A stretch of DNA of 64,000 bases. Source: an uncultured Clostridia bacterium. GTDB lineage: Bacteria; Bacillota; Clostridia; Oscillospirales; Acutalibacteraceae. The notes beneath the pieces are model-generated. The model did no database searches. It was given only the letters and a program-made list of their open reading frames with translations, and had not been told where the DNA came from. Numbering within the stretch: position 1 is the stretch's first letter; each line of letters opens with the position of its first letter. The stretch covers positions 1 to 64,000 of the forward strand of contig CAMAZY010000004.1 of NCBI GenBank assembly GCA_945863885.1, in the 5' to 3' direction. Shown piece after piece: positions 27,182 through 35,865 of the stretch. Made by a program: the position numbers and the translations under genes.

Positions 27182-29554
27182 ATGAAAATCAAAACCGTAT
27201 CCTGTACACAGTTTGCAGGAATCCGGAATCAATCGGTTTCGTTCCGGGACGGACTGAATCTGTTCTACGGAAAAAACGAAAGCGGAAAGAGTACGCTTGT
27301 CAATCTTTTGTCCCGCACCTTGTTTCAGTCCGCAAAACTTGACGCAAGAACGGATAAGGACTTCATCGCCCGGTATTTTCCGTCTCCCAAAAAAGATTCG
27401 CCTCTTTCGGGTGATTTTGCAGACGGAACCGTAACAATTCTAAAGGACGGAAAAGAATACACGGTTTCAAAGGAATGGAGCAGACAGCCCGTGTGCCGGC
27501 TGACGGCGCCCGAGGGCATCTTCAAAGAGGAGGAAACCGTTGATTCCGTTTTAAAAAATGTTCTCGGCTACGGTGAGGGCGTGTTTGCCGACTTTATCTT
27601 TTCTTCCCAAAGAAACACCGACATCTCACTTGAATCCGTTCTTGATGCCAAAAACGACACGCAGGCAAAAAAAGAACTGATTGCTGCCGTGACACAAGCT
27701 TTTTCCCAAAGCGACGGTATCCGTATAGACGAGGTTGAACAAGCGATACAGGAAAAAATCAGCGAAATAGCCGGAAAGCATTGGGACAGAGACCGAAATC
27801 AGCCGCAGCGGAAAGCCGGAAGATGGGTAAACGGTGTCGGCGGGATTCTTAAGGCTTATTATGCGCTTGAAGATGCGAAGCTGCTGACAGAAGAGCTGAA
27901 AAATCTTGAAACACAATATGACAGCGCATTTTCCGGATATTCACAAGCTGTATCACAGCTTAAGACTGCCGAAGAACAATTCAACCGGCTCAATTCCTAT
28001 GCCGCCTCTGCCGCCGTTTTCAGTGAAAGAAAAAGACGACTTGCCATTCTTGAAACACAGCTTGAAAAATGCCGGATAACCGCCAAAAAGTGGCCGGTAC
28101 TTTTATCGGAATATGAAAAGGCCTGCGTTCTTCAAAGAGAACAGGAAAGCCGCACCACAGCGGACAAGTATCAAAAAGCCGGGCAGATAAACGACGAACT
28201 GAAACAGTATCAGGCGGTTCTCTCCTCTTCCCCTATTATCGGGCAAAGCGATATCAACGAATTGAAAGCTTTGATGAGAAAAACCGAACAGCTGAAAAAT
28301 CAGCTTTGCGCCATGAACATCAGCGCAAAAATCAAAATGCTCGGCGAAAACAGCATCGATATTACCGCCATCGGAACCGGAGAGAAAATACCTGCCGGCG
28401 ATGAAATTTTCCTGAACCGGGCGGTTGAAATTTTAATACCGGGCGTCATGCAGATGCAGCTTTCTCCTGCCGATATCGACACCGATGAAATCCGCAGACA
28501 GCTTGCCGACTGTCACGAACGCATACAGGCGATTTTTCAAAAGTATTCGGTAAATTCCGTCGAAGAGCTCGAAGAAAAAGCGGTGTATCTTTCATCTGTC
28601 AGACTGAAAGAACAAAATGCGCAATCCGCTCTTGATGTTATTCTTAAAGAGGAAAGCTTTGAAGAACTTCAAAAAAGAGCGGTCGCTGTCACCGGGACGG
28701 TAAGACAGCAAAACGAGATTGAAAAGGATATTGCTGCTCTGACCGGCGGCTCCGATATCATGAGATTCATCGCTGTTGCACAGGCCGAAATGAAATCGCT
28801 TGAAGCGGAATACAGAAATCAAGAAACGCTCGGCAAAAGAATCGATGAAATAAGCCGGGAAACCGAAAAAATCGCTTCACAGCTTGCCGGCGCCACCGAT
28901 ATTCCAAAAGAGTATCTTGAAATTGAGGACATCGATGAATATTGCAATTACGAAAAAGAAAAGCTGACGCTTTTACGGAAAAACAGCGAACAGGCGTTCC
29001 GGAATAAAGCAGAAGCCGTTCAGCGCCTTGAAGTGTTCAAAGAAAATTACGGAGAAGACATTCAGGACAGGCTCAGTACGGCGTCGACCGATTTTGAAAA
29101 TCAAAAAGAACTTCTTGCCTGCTGGGAGCATATTCTCGAAGTTTTTTACGAATGCAAAAACAAAATCAACGATAATCCGACCGAGGATTTAGCCGAAAGC
29201 TTTCTTCATTATCTCACACAGCTGACAGACGAAAAGGTCACGTCAGCCTTTCCGGAAAAGGACAAGATAGAAATTTCCGTTTTCAGCTCGGATTCCCTCC
29301 TCAGCTTCCATCAGCTTTCCGAAGGCACGAAGCAAACGGTTTCACTTGCTTTCCGGCTCGCCGTCCTTGACCGTCTGTTTCCCGACGGCGGCGTCATTGT
29401 GTTCGACGATCCGTTTTCGGATATGGACAGCGAGCGAAAGCAAAAAGCCTGTAAGCTTGTCGAAAGCTGCGCCATGCGGCATCAGGTTATCTTTCTGACC
29501 TGTCACCGGGAATACGAAAAGCTGTTCGGCATCAAAGCCGAAACCGTCGGCTGA
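27182..29554 (+). CDS. SbcC/YhaN-like SMC-type ATPase
   Basis: 790-residue ABC-type ATPase, partner of the nuclease just upstream. The N-terminal half-domain has Walker A GKNESGKST (about 30-38). A long coiled coil fills about 200-660, and the C-terminal half-domain has the signature LSEGTKQTVSLAFRLA and Walker B VIVFDDPFSDMD. No CxxC zinc-hook motif is visible in the coil, which favours the YhaN type over classical SbcC/Rad50. GGAGG lies ten bases before the ATG. Predicted role is DNA end or hairpin processing. Confidence 0.85.
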   Translation: MKIKTVSCTQFAGIRNQSVSFRDGLNLFYGKNESGKSTLVNLLSRTLFQSAKLDARTDKDFIARYFPSPKKDSPLSGDFADGTVTILKDGKEYTVSKEWSRQPVCRLTAPEGIFKEEETVDSVLKNVLGYGEGVFADFIFSSQRNTDISLESVLDAKNDTQAKKELIAAVTQAFSQSDGIRIDEVEQAIQEKISEIAGKHWDRDRNQPQRKAGRWVNGVGGILKAYYALEDAKLLTEELKNLETQYDSAFSGYSQAVSQLKTAEEQFNRLNSYAASAAVFSERKRRLAILETQLEKCRITAKKWPVLLSEYEKACVLQREQESRTTADKYQKAGQINDELKQYQAVLSSSPIIGQSDINELKALMRKTEQLKNQLCAMNISAKIKMLGENSIDITAIGTGEKIPAGDEIFLNRAVEILIPGVMQMQLSPADIDTDEIRRQLADCHERIQAIFQKYSVNSVEELEEKAVYLSSVRLKEQNAQSALDVILKEESFEELQKRAVAVTGTVRQQNEIEKDIAALTGGSDIMRFIAVAQAEMKSLEAEYRNQETLGKRIDEISRETEKIASQLAGATDIPKEYLEIEDIDEYCNYEKEKLTLLRKNSEQAFRNKAEAVQRLEVFKENYGEDIQDRLSTASTDFENQKELLACWEHILEVFYECKNKINDNPTEDLAESFLHYLTQLTDEKVTSAFPEKDKIEISVFSSDSLLSFHQLSEGTKQTVSLAFRLAVLDRLFPDGGVIVFDDPFSDMDSERKQKACKLVESCAMRHQVIFLTCHREYEKLFGIKAETVG

Positions 29555-29580
29555 CGATAAAAACGTCTTACCAATCATCA

Positions 29581-29617
29581 AAAAAGCACACCGGCAAATG
29601 ATGTCAGTGTGCTTTTT
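29581..29617. terminator. Bidirectional terminator between yhaN-like and kdpE
   Basis: An 11-bp stem (29581-29591 with 29607-29617) includes A5 on one arm and T5 on the other, between convergent genes. Confidence 0.85.
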
Positions 29618-29618
29618 A

Positions 29619-30317
29619 TTAAATCTTCATCATGCGGTACCCGACTCCGATATGCGTCTGAATATACTGCGGTGAATCGGGATCTTTTTCAAGCTTTTTT
29701 CTGAGTGTTGCCATAAAAACACGAAGAGAAGCAATATCATTGTCCCAGCTGCTGCCCCAGATGCTTTGCGTAATAAAGGTGTGCGTCAGTACTTTTCCGA
29801 CATTTTTTGAAAGCAAACATAAAAGCTTATATTCAATCGGTGTCAGATGAAGCTCCTCTTCTCCAAGATAGGCACAGCCGGCGGCGTAATCGATGCGAAG
29901 CTTTCCGTTCGTAAAAACTGAGCTTTCAACAGACGATTCATTTTGCATCATGCTCAGCCGCCTTTGTGTCACACGAAGCCTTGCCAAAAGCTCCTCAACG
30001 GAAAACGGCTTCGTCAGATAATCATCGGCGCCCGCATCAAGAGCGTCGATCTTATCAGTGTCTTCGCTTCTTGCACTGATGACAATAATCGGCATATTTG
30101 ACCATGTCCGGATTCTTTTTATTACTTCGATGCCGTCCATATCGGGCAGACCCAAATCGAGCAGAACGATGTCGGGACTATGTGATGAAGCTTCCATGAT
30201 AGCACAGTCACCGTTCTGCGCTGTCAGATAGCGGTAATCATGGGCTTTTAGTGTTGTCGTAATCAGATTTTTTACAGAATTGTCGTCCTCGACAACTAAA
30301 ATAACAGGTTTATTCAT
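29619..30317 (-). CDS. kdpE: Response regulator KdpE
   Basis: 232-residue OmpR-type regulator. The receiver domain has VVEDD, the phosphorylation site in LLDLGLPDMDG, and a KPF Lys. The C-terminal winged helix has HLTPIEYKLLCLL and VGVGYRM-type ends. Identity as KdpE follows from its pairing with kdpD, which it overlaps by 8 bp. The ATG at 30317 has GGGAGG nine bases upstream. Its target is probably the Ktr/Trk potassium system next door, since no kdpFABC is in the window. Confidence 0.9.
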   Translation of the reverse strand: MNKPVILVVEDDNSVKNLITTTLKAHDYRYLTAQNGDCAIMEASSHSPDIVLLDLGLPDMDGIEVIKRIRTWSNMPIIVISARSEDTDKIDALDAGADDYLTKPFSVEELLARLRVTQRRLSMMQNESSVESSVFTNGKLRIDYAAGCAYLGEEELHLTPIEYKLLCLLSKNVGKVLTHTFITQSIWGSSWDNDIASLRVFMATLRKKLEKDPDSPQYIQTHIGVGYRMMKI

Positions 30318-33012
30318 GAAGTTGTACCTCCCCGGCAGGTAAAGCAATAGTGAACACCGCTCCGTGCGGTATATTATCGGAAACCTCAATCGTTCCCGCG
30401 TGAGCATTTACGATCGATTTACAAAGTGAAAGCCCGAGTCCGAGACTGCGCCGGCTGTCGGCGACCTTGTTGGCACCGCTGTAAAACATATCAAATACCC
30501 GTATTTTCATTTCGTCCGGTATACCGTCTCCGTTATCGGCAATGGATACATAGGCTCTGTCGCCCTGCTTCCACGTTTTAATAAGAATGTCCGAGCCTTT
30601 CGGCGTGTATTTAATGGCGTTGTCAACGATATTGATGATTACCTGTACCATGAGCTTTGAATCCATTTTTGCAAGCAGGTATTCCTCCTTGTTTTCAACG
30701 CTGATATGATGCTCGACGCTTTTCCGGTTCACATGGTGAAGCGCTTCGGTGACCACATCGTCCAGAAGATCTTCGGATAGATTCAGATTCAGCCTGCCCT
30801 GCTCGATTCTCGTTACCGAAAGCAGATTTTCAACAAGATTGATAAGCCACATCGAGTCGTCATAAATATCGGTGTAAAGCTGTTTTTTGGTTTCCTTGTC
30901 AAAGGAATCGCCGTTTGACAGCAGATTGCTGGCGTTGCCCGATATCGAGGTCAGCGGTGTGCGTAAATCATGAGAGATGGCACGAAGAAGATTCGCCCGT
31001 AACTGTTCGTTTTTCGCAAGAATGGCGGCTTCTTCCTTTTCTCTTGCATTCTTTTCGTTTTCAAGCGCAAGGGCACATTCGCCGAGAATCGAAAGCAAAA
31101 TACTGTTTTCAAAGGAATCAAGCGCCTGCTCGCCGATATAGATGCCGACGACCCCGTATACACGCTCATTGACCCGGACGGCAAGATACAGGCATTTTGC
31201 GTTTGAAAGCGTTTCGGTTGTTGCCCCTGCGTGCTTGTTATTCTTCTGCACCCACTGCGCCACAGCTTTTTCGTTTTCACTGAGGATCTCATCATCACAA
31301 GCCTTATCCGAAACCGTAAAAATATGCGGTTCGGAAAGCTTTCCGTCCTCTGAAAGATAAAATACAATATCTTTTCCCAAAAGCTTCACCAGCTGATTGG
31401 CCGTCGCAGACACAATTTCGTTTTTATCCTTCGCCTGCTGTAAAAGCTGATTGGTGTCGAAGAGCACCTTGGTCCGGTATGCCGCCTGAGCCGCCTTCTT
31501 TGCGTGATTCTTCAGCCGGATAGCCAGTGTGCTTGTAATAAAAGCGGCAAGAAACATAATAAGAAACGTAACGGGATACCCCTGATCATATGCCAGAAGC
31601 GTGAACTTCGGGTCGGTAAACAGAAAGTTGAAAACCAGAACGCTTACCACAGACGAAATCAGGCTGTATACTCTATGAGAGGTAACGACAGAGGTGACAA
31701 GCACGCCGAGAACATATACGATAATAATATTGGCGTCTACAAAGCCCCAACGCTGAAACAGCATACCGATACCGCTGGCCGCAAGCAGAATCACGGTGCT
31801 TTTGAGTATGTCAGCGAGAGAAACAATAATGGAGTTTCTTTTCTTCCCTCTTTTTGCACGGTACGCCGAGCCTTCACCGGCGGCGTCGGGAATGATATAA
31901 ACGTCAAGATTCGGGGCATTCGCAATCAGCTTTTCGGTCAGCGCCGGCTTACTGAAAATGCTTTTCCGGGTTGCAGAGCTTCTGCCGATAACAATTTTCG
32001 AAACGCCGGAAAGACGGGCGAATTCCGCAATCTGAAACGGTACGTCTTCCCCGTAAACCGTTTCGATTTTTGCCCCGAGCCGACTTGCAAGTTTTATATT
32101 GGCCGAAAGCCGCTTTCTGTCCTCCGGCGGCATAACCGAAAAATCAGGCGTTTCCACAAACAAAGCCGTAAACACACCCCGGAAAGCGCTTGCCATCCGG
32201 GCGGCGGTACGGATAATTTTTTCATTGGACGGTGACGACGAAAGGCATACCAGAATGTGCTCATCGGTATGGTATCCACTAAGATTCTTTATTCCTGCAT
32301 TTTCCGTCTGAAGATTCATGCGTTCGGCACAGCGCCGCAAAGCGATCTCCCGCAAGGCCGTGAGGTTTTCAATCGAAAAAGAAGCCTCAGCAGTCAGCTT
32401 GGCTTGTCCGGATATATGGATATCGCCCGATCTCATTCTTTCGATCAGTTCCTGCGGTTCAATGTCAACCAGCTCCACCTGCCCGGCATTGTCAAAAACA
32501 GAATCAGGGATTCTTTCACGCACAGAGATACCCGTAACGGACGCTACAGTATCGTGTAAGCTTTCGATATTCTGAACATTCAAGGTCGTATAGACATCGA
32601 TTCCGGCATTCAACAGTTCCTCGATGTCCTGATACCGCTTTGCGTGGCGGCAAACGGGCGCATTCGTGTGAGCCAGCTCATCAACGAGAATAAGCTGCGG
32701 CTTTCTTAAAAGGGCGGCGTCCAGATCAAACTCAGAAAGCATCATGCCGTCATTCTCCGTCACGATAGTGGCAAGACACTCAAGTCCGTTAACCATAGCC
32801 GCCGTTTGCGGCCGGACGTGCGGTTCAATATATCCGGCAACAACATCTGTGCCTCGCTGTTTTGCCGCATGGGCGGCTTTGAGCATCGCATATGTTTTAC
32901 CGACTCCGGCGGCATAGCCGAAAAAAATCTTCAAATGGCCTGCGGCGGTATTTTTTTCTTCCGTTTCTGTATCTTTCGCAAACTGTTGCGGGCTTTGCTT
33001 TTTTTCCTGCAT
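30310..33012 (-). CDS. kdpD: Sensor histidine kinase KdpD
   Basis: 900-residue potassium/turgor sensor. It has the N-terminal KdpD domain with Walker A-like GYAAGVGKT (32-40), a universal stress protein domain (about 250-375), four membrane helices (about 396-497), a GAF-like region and the kinase core with phospho-acceptor His681 in SHDLRTPLTS and ATP-binding N, G1 (DNGDGIP) and G2 (GLGLGLSL) boxes. The stress domain has S258-x-S260, 20 residues, then FTALF, close to the SxS-X20-FTAxY c-di-AMP motif described for staphylococcal KdpD. The ATG at 33012 has GGAGG seven bases upstream. Confidence 0.95.
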   Translation of the reverse strand: MQEKKQSPQQFAKDTETEEKNTAAGHLKIFFGYAAGVGKTYAMLKAAHAAKQRGTDVVAGYIEPHVRPQTAAMVNGLECLATIVTENDGMMLSEFDLDAALLRKPQLILVDELAHTNAPVCRHAKRYQDIEELLNAGIDVYTTLNVQNIESLHDTVASVTGISVRERIPDSVFDNAGQVELVDIEPQELIERMRSGDIHISGQAKLTAEASFSIENLTALREIALRRCAERMNLQTENAGIKNLSGYHTDEHILVCLSSSPSNEKIIRTAARMASAFRGVFTALFVETPDFSVMPPEDRKRLSANIKLASRLGAKIETVYGEDVPFQIAEFARLSGVSKIVIGRSSATRKSIFSKPALTEKLIANAPNLDVYIIPDAAGEGSAYRAKRGKKRNSIIVSLADILKSTVILLAASGIGMLFQRWGFVDANIIIVYVLGVLVTSVVTSHRVYSLISSVVSVLVFNFLFTDPKFTLLAYDQGYPVTFLIMFLAAFITSTLAIRLKNHAKKAAQAAYRTKVLFDTNQLLQQAKDKNEIVSATANQLVKLLGKDIVFYLSEDGKLSEPHIFTVSDKACDDEILSENEKAVAQWVQKNNKHAGATTETLSNAKCLYLAVRVNERVYGVVGIYIGEQALDSFENSILLSILGECALALENEKNAREKEEAAILAKNEQLRANLLRAISHDLRTPLTSISGNASNLLSNGDSFDKETKKQLYTDIYDDSMWLINLVENLLSVTRIEQGRLNLNLSEDLLDDVVTEALHHVNRKSVEHHISVENKEEYLLAKMDSKLMVQVIINIVDNAIKYTPKGSDILIKTWKQGDRAYVSIADNGDGIPDEMKIRVFDMFYSGANKVADSRRSLGLGLSLCKSIVNAHAGTIEVSDNIPHGAVFTIALPAGEVQLHE

Positions 33013-33073
33013 GTGCACACCTCCGAGTCGGTTTTAACACTGATCCAAGGACAATATAAAACTGTCTTTGTTT

Positions 33074-33079
33074 ATTATA
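33074..33079 (-). promoter_or_regulatory. Extended -10 promoter of kdpDE
   Basis: TGA followed by TATAAT (33074-33079) in the 106-bp gap before kdpD, with no clear -35. It implies kdpDE can be transcribed separately from the ktr genes. Confidence 0.5.
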
Positions 33080-33118
33080 TCACAGCAAGAAAACTTTTTC
33101 TACCGACATCAGCCCTTA

Positions 33119-33625
33119 TTATTCTTTATTGTTAAAGCTTGAAGCAAGCAATTCCGATAAAGCGTGTACATAAATACTCACATTGTTCTTAGTCCATATT
33201 GCCGTACAGGAAGCCTTTCCCGGATTCAGCGGTTCAATCGGTAAACGACAAACCGGGCACAAAAGGCTGCCTTTTTCGGCCCGGAATACATAGGTATTCA
33301 GATTTTCATATCCATCGGAAATATCGCCGGTTGTCAGAAAGCCGATGTCCGCTTGATGATTCGTAAGACTATCCCTGATTTCGTCCGGCGTAGCGGTAAA
33401 CAAATAGATTTCGCATTCGGGATACTTTTCGGAAAGTCTTTCAAAAAGCGGAATCATCTCCTGCACCGTATCGGGGCTTTCAAAAGCAACCCGAAGACTG
33501 CTGTTGCGTGTAGTCTGACAAATCTTTCTTTCATTGCTTTCCAATGCCGTATCTATTTTTTTCATCATAAGAAATCCGATAACAAGCACGACAGCAACCG
33601 CCAAAGCCAAAAATGCATATTTCAT
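33119..33625 (-). CDS. Membrane-anchored LysR-substrate-domain-like protein
   Basis: 168 residues with one N-terminal membrane helix (about 3-21), then a segment resembling the first half of a LysR-type effector-binding domain (LRVAFESPDTVQEMIPLFE, then IRDSLTNHQADIGFLTTG). There is no DNA-binding helix-turn-helix. A CPVC pair (about residues 122-125) is present. It lies between the potassium-channel regulator gene and kdpDE, so a ligand-sensing accessory role in potassium control is possible but unproven. The ribosome site is weak. Confidence 0.7.
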   Translation of the reverse strand: MKYAFLALAVAVVLVIGFLMMKKIDTALESNERKICQTTRNSSLRVAFESPDTVQEMIPLFERLSEKYPECEIYLFTATPDEIRDSLTNHQADIGFLTTGDISDGYENLNTYVFRAEKGSLLCPVCRLPIEPLNPGKASCTAIWTKNNVSIYVHALSELLASSFNNKE

Positions 33626-33640
33626 AGCACCGTCTTCTTT

Positions 33641-34291
33641 CTATATATGAAAACACCTTTGTATGTCCTTTGTGTTTCCGAGCACAAATACCGTATCTCC
33701 CGACAAAAAACGTGTCCCGGGAGTAATATTCATATTCATGACGCCTGAGCGCTTAATTGCCATAATGTTGATTCCGTGCTTTCGGCGGACATCAACCTGT
33801 TCAACCGTTTTTCCGATCCATTTTTCCGGTACGGATATTTCATATATCGCATGGTCATCATCAAGCTCGATATAGTCAAGAACATGGTCGGCGGTATACC
33901 GTATGGCTGTCCAATAAGCCACCTGCTTCTCCGGATAAACAATCTCGTCCGCACCGTTTCTCAAAAGAAACTTGGCATGAACGTCTCTTGCCGCCCGGGA
34001 AACAACGTTTCTTGCCCCGAGATCCTTCAGAAGAGAGGTGGTTTCAAGTGAGCTTTGAAAATCGTCGCCGATTGCCACAATGCAGACATCAAAATTGTTC
34101 ACGCCCAACGACTCCATAAATTCCTCGTTCGTGGCGTCGCCTATTTGTGCATTCGTGACATAAGGCAGGACAGCATTGACCCTGTCTTCATTTTTATCGA
34201 CCGCCATTATTTCGTGATGCATCTGATCGAGCTTGACGGCAACATGTCGACCGAATCTGCCCAATCCTATCAGTAAAACCGATTTCATCAT
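33641..34291 (-). CDS. Ktr/Trk potassium uptake regulatory subunit (RCK protein)
   Basis: 216-residue cytoplasmic gating subunit. The N-terminal RCK domain binds nucleotides through GLGRFGRHVA (about 9-18), and the C-terminal TrkA_C domain (about 135-216) is the usual c-di-AMP site in Gram-positive KtrA/KtrC. The first ATG at 34291 lies four bases from GGAG and the second ATG, next codon, seven bases, so translation may begin at the second. It lies 9 bp after the channel gene. Confidence 0.93.
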   Translation of the reverse strand: MMKSVLLIGLGRFGRHVAVKLDQMHHEIMAVDKNEDRVNAVLPYVTNAQIGDATNEEFMESLGVNNFDVCIVAIGDDFQSSLETTSLLKDLGARNVVSRAARDVHAKFLLRNGADEIVYPEKQVAYWTAIRYTADHVLDYIELDDDHAIYEISVPEKWIGKTVEQVDVRRKHGINIMAIKRSGVMNMNITPGTRFLSGDTVFVLGNTKDIQRCFHI

Positions 34292-34300
34292 GATTCTCCT

Positions 34301-35641
34301 TTATCCGACTGTGATTTTTTCCTGGGGATATTTGATTCCTGTTGCCGCTTTCTGGGACAAAGCCGCAAAGATAAGCGTAAGACCTCCGACCCTTCCGAAG
34401 AACATGAGCAAAATCAGGATCAGCCTCGACACCAAACCAAGCTGAGCCGTTATGCCGAGTGAAAGTCCGACGGTGCCGATCGCCGATGCGGTTTCAAACA
34501 GCGACACAAGCAACGGAATATTTTCAATCCGGCTGATAAGCATTCCGCCGGCGGCAAACAGAACAATATACATCAGAAAGATCGTCGCAGCGTTTCTTAC
34601 CGTATCTTCGGCGATACGCCGTTTGAAAAAATGCGTGTGTTCTTTCTTGCTGAAAACAGACAGCGCCGACGAAACCAGAACAGCGACCGTTGTCGTCTTC
34701 ATTCCGCCCGCCGTCGAACCGGGTGAACCGCCGATAAGCATCAGAATTATAATCATCATCTTGCCCGAATCACTCAAGGCTGTCAAATCCGCTGTGTTGA
34801 ATCCGGCCGTTCTCGGCGTTACCGACTGAAAAAGGGAACACAACAGCCGTTCGCCCAAAGGAAGCGATGAAAACTCAAAAAAGAAAAGGACGAATGCCGG
34901 GACAGCGATCAGCAAAGCCGTAACCGTAAGAATCACCTTGCTTTGCATACGGTATTTACGGAACCGAAGCTTGTTTTTCTTGATATCCTCCCACGTTAAA
35001 AAGCCGATGCCGCCGATTATAATAAGCGCCATGACGGTAAAATTCACAAACGGCTGTGTGGCATACGAAGTCAGCGAGGAATACGGTTCTTTGGCTCCCA
35101 TCAGATCAAATCCGGCATTGCAGAATGCCGATACGGAATGAAAAACCGAAAACCAGATTCCTTTCAACGGGCCGAAATCACGGCAAAAAAACGGCATGAG
35201 CAAAACCGCTCCGACAAGCTCGGTCAAAGCCGTAATTTTCAGAATCAGTTTGGCAAGCCGTACGATTCCGCCGACGTGATGGGCGGATATCGCCTCCTGC
35301 ATCGCACTTCTTTGCATCAGTCCGATTTTCCGGCCGGAGATTGCCGCAGCGGACACAGCCACCGTGACAATTCCCATACCGCCGACCTGAATCAGCAGCA
35401 AAATCACACACTGTCCGAACACAGACCAATACAAAGCCGTATCTTTGACAACGAGACCGGTAACACAAACCGCCGACGTTGCCGTAAACAATGCGTCTGA
35501 AAAGGCGGCGCACTGTCCGTCACGGGCTGCAAAAGGGAGCGAGAGCAAAAGACTGCCGGCAATAATAATCGCCAGAAAGCCCAATATAATAATCTGAAAC
35601 GATGTCAGATGCTTATGCTTACTTTTTTGCTTTTCGAGCAT
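34301..35641 (-). CDS. Ktr/Trk potassium channel subunit (TrkH/KtrB family)
   Basis: 446-residue cation transporter with four repeated M1-P-M2 units. The four selectivity-filter segments are visible: TSAVCVTGL, HSVSAFCNAGFD, SVTPRTAGFNT and ASAIGTVGLS, each with the central Gly that lines the filter. It works with the RCK subunit encoded next. ATG 35641 is preferred (AGGT six to seven bases upstream); an in-frame GTG at 35656 lies too close to its own AGGA site. Confidence 0.95.
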   Translation of the reverse strand: MLEKQKSKHKHLTSFQIIILGFLAIIIAGSLLLSLPFAARDGQCAAFSDALFTATSAVCVTGLVVKDTALYWSVFGQCVILLLIQVGGMGIVTVAVSAAAISGRKIGLMQRSAMQEAISAHHVGGIVRLAKLILKITALTELVGAVLLMPFFCRDFGPLKGIWFSVFHSVSAFCNAGFDLMGAKEPYSSLTSYATQPFVNFTVMALIIIGGIGFLTWEDIKKNKLRFRKYRMQSKVILTVTALLIAVPAFVLFFFEFSSLPLGERLLCSLFQSVTPRTAGFNTADLTALSDSGKMMIIILMLIGGSPGSTAGGMKTTTVAVLVSSALSVFSKKEHTHFFKRRIAEDTVRNAATIFLMYIVLFAAGGMLISRIENIPLLVSLFETASAIGTVGLSLGITAQLGLVSRLILILLMFFGRVGGLTLIFAALSQKAATGIKYPQEKITVG

Positions 35642-35690
35642 ACTATCTACCTGCACTATCCTTGTTTCATCAAATTCGTCTTTATTCTAT

Positions 35691-35706
35691 CTTAATTTGT
35701 ATTAAG
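35691..35706. promoter_or_regulatory. Palindrome upstream of the ktr genes
   Basis: CTTAAT and ATTAAG separated by four bases, about 50 bp before the channel gene and downstream of a TATAAT at 35738-35743 (minus). The position suits an operator, possibly for KdpE; this is inference. Confidence 0.35.
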
Positions 35707-35787
35707 TGCGTATAAATATGGAATTGATACCGTTAAGATTATATAAAGATTCAAGCGGAAAGTTTTCGTTTTCCTGCCTTAACACAG

Positions 35788-35818
35788 AAAAAAACGTGTT
35801 CCGCAATCGCAAAACACG
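35788..35818 (-). terminator. Terminator of mutY
   Basis: A 6-bp stem (35813-35818 with 35795-35800) is followed on the minus strand by seven T (35788-35794), about 50 bp past the mutY stop. Confidence 0.7.
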
Positions 35819-35865
35819 GTGAAATCCGTCCGGACAAATCAAAAAATCCGTTCCGGACATTTATA

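Noticed and set aside
35819-35865. Repeated TCCGG-type motifs after mutY as the main terminator
   Set aside because: The GTCCGGA/TCCGGAC pairing has a long loop and no T run next to it; the hairpin at 35795-35818 with seven T fits better.
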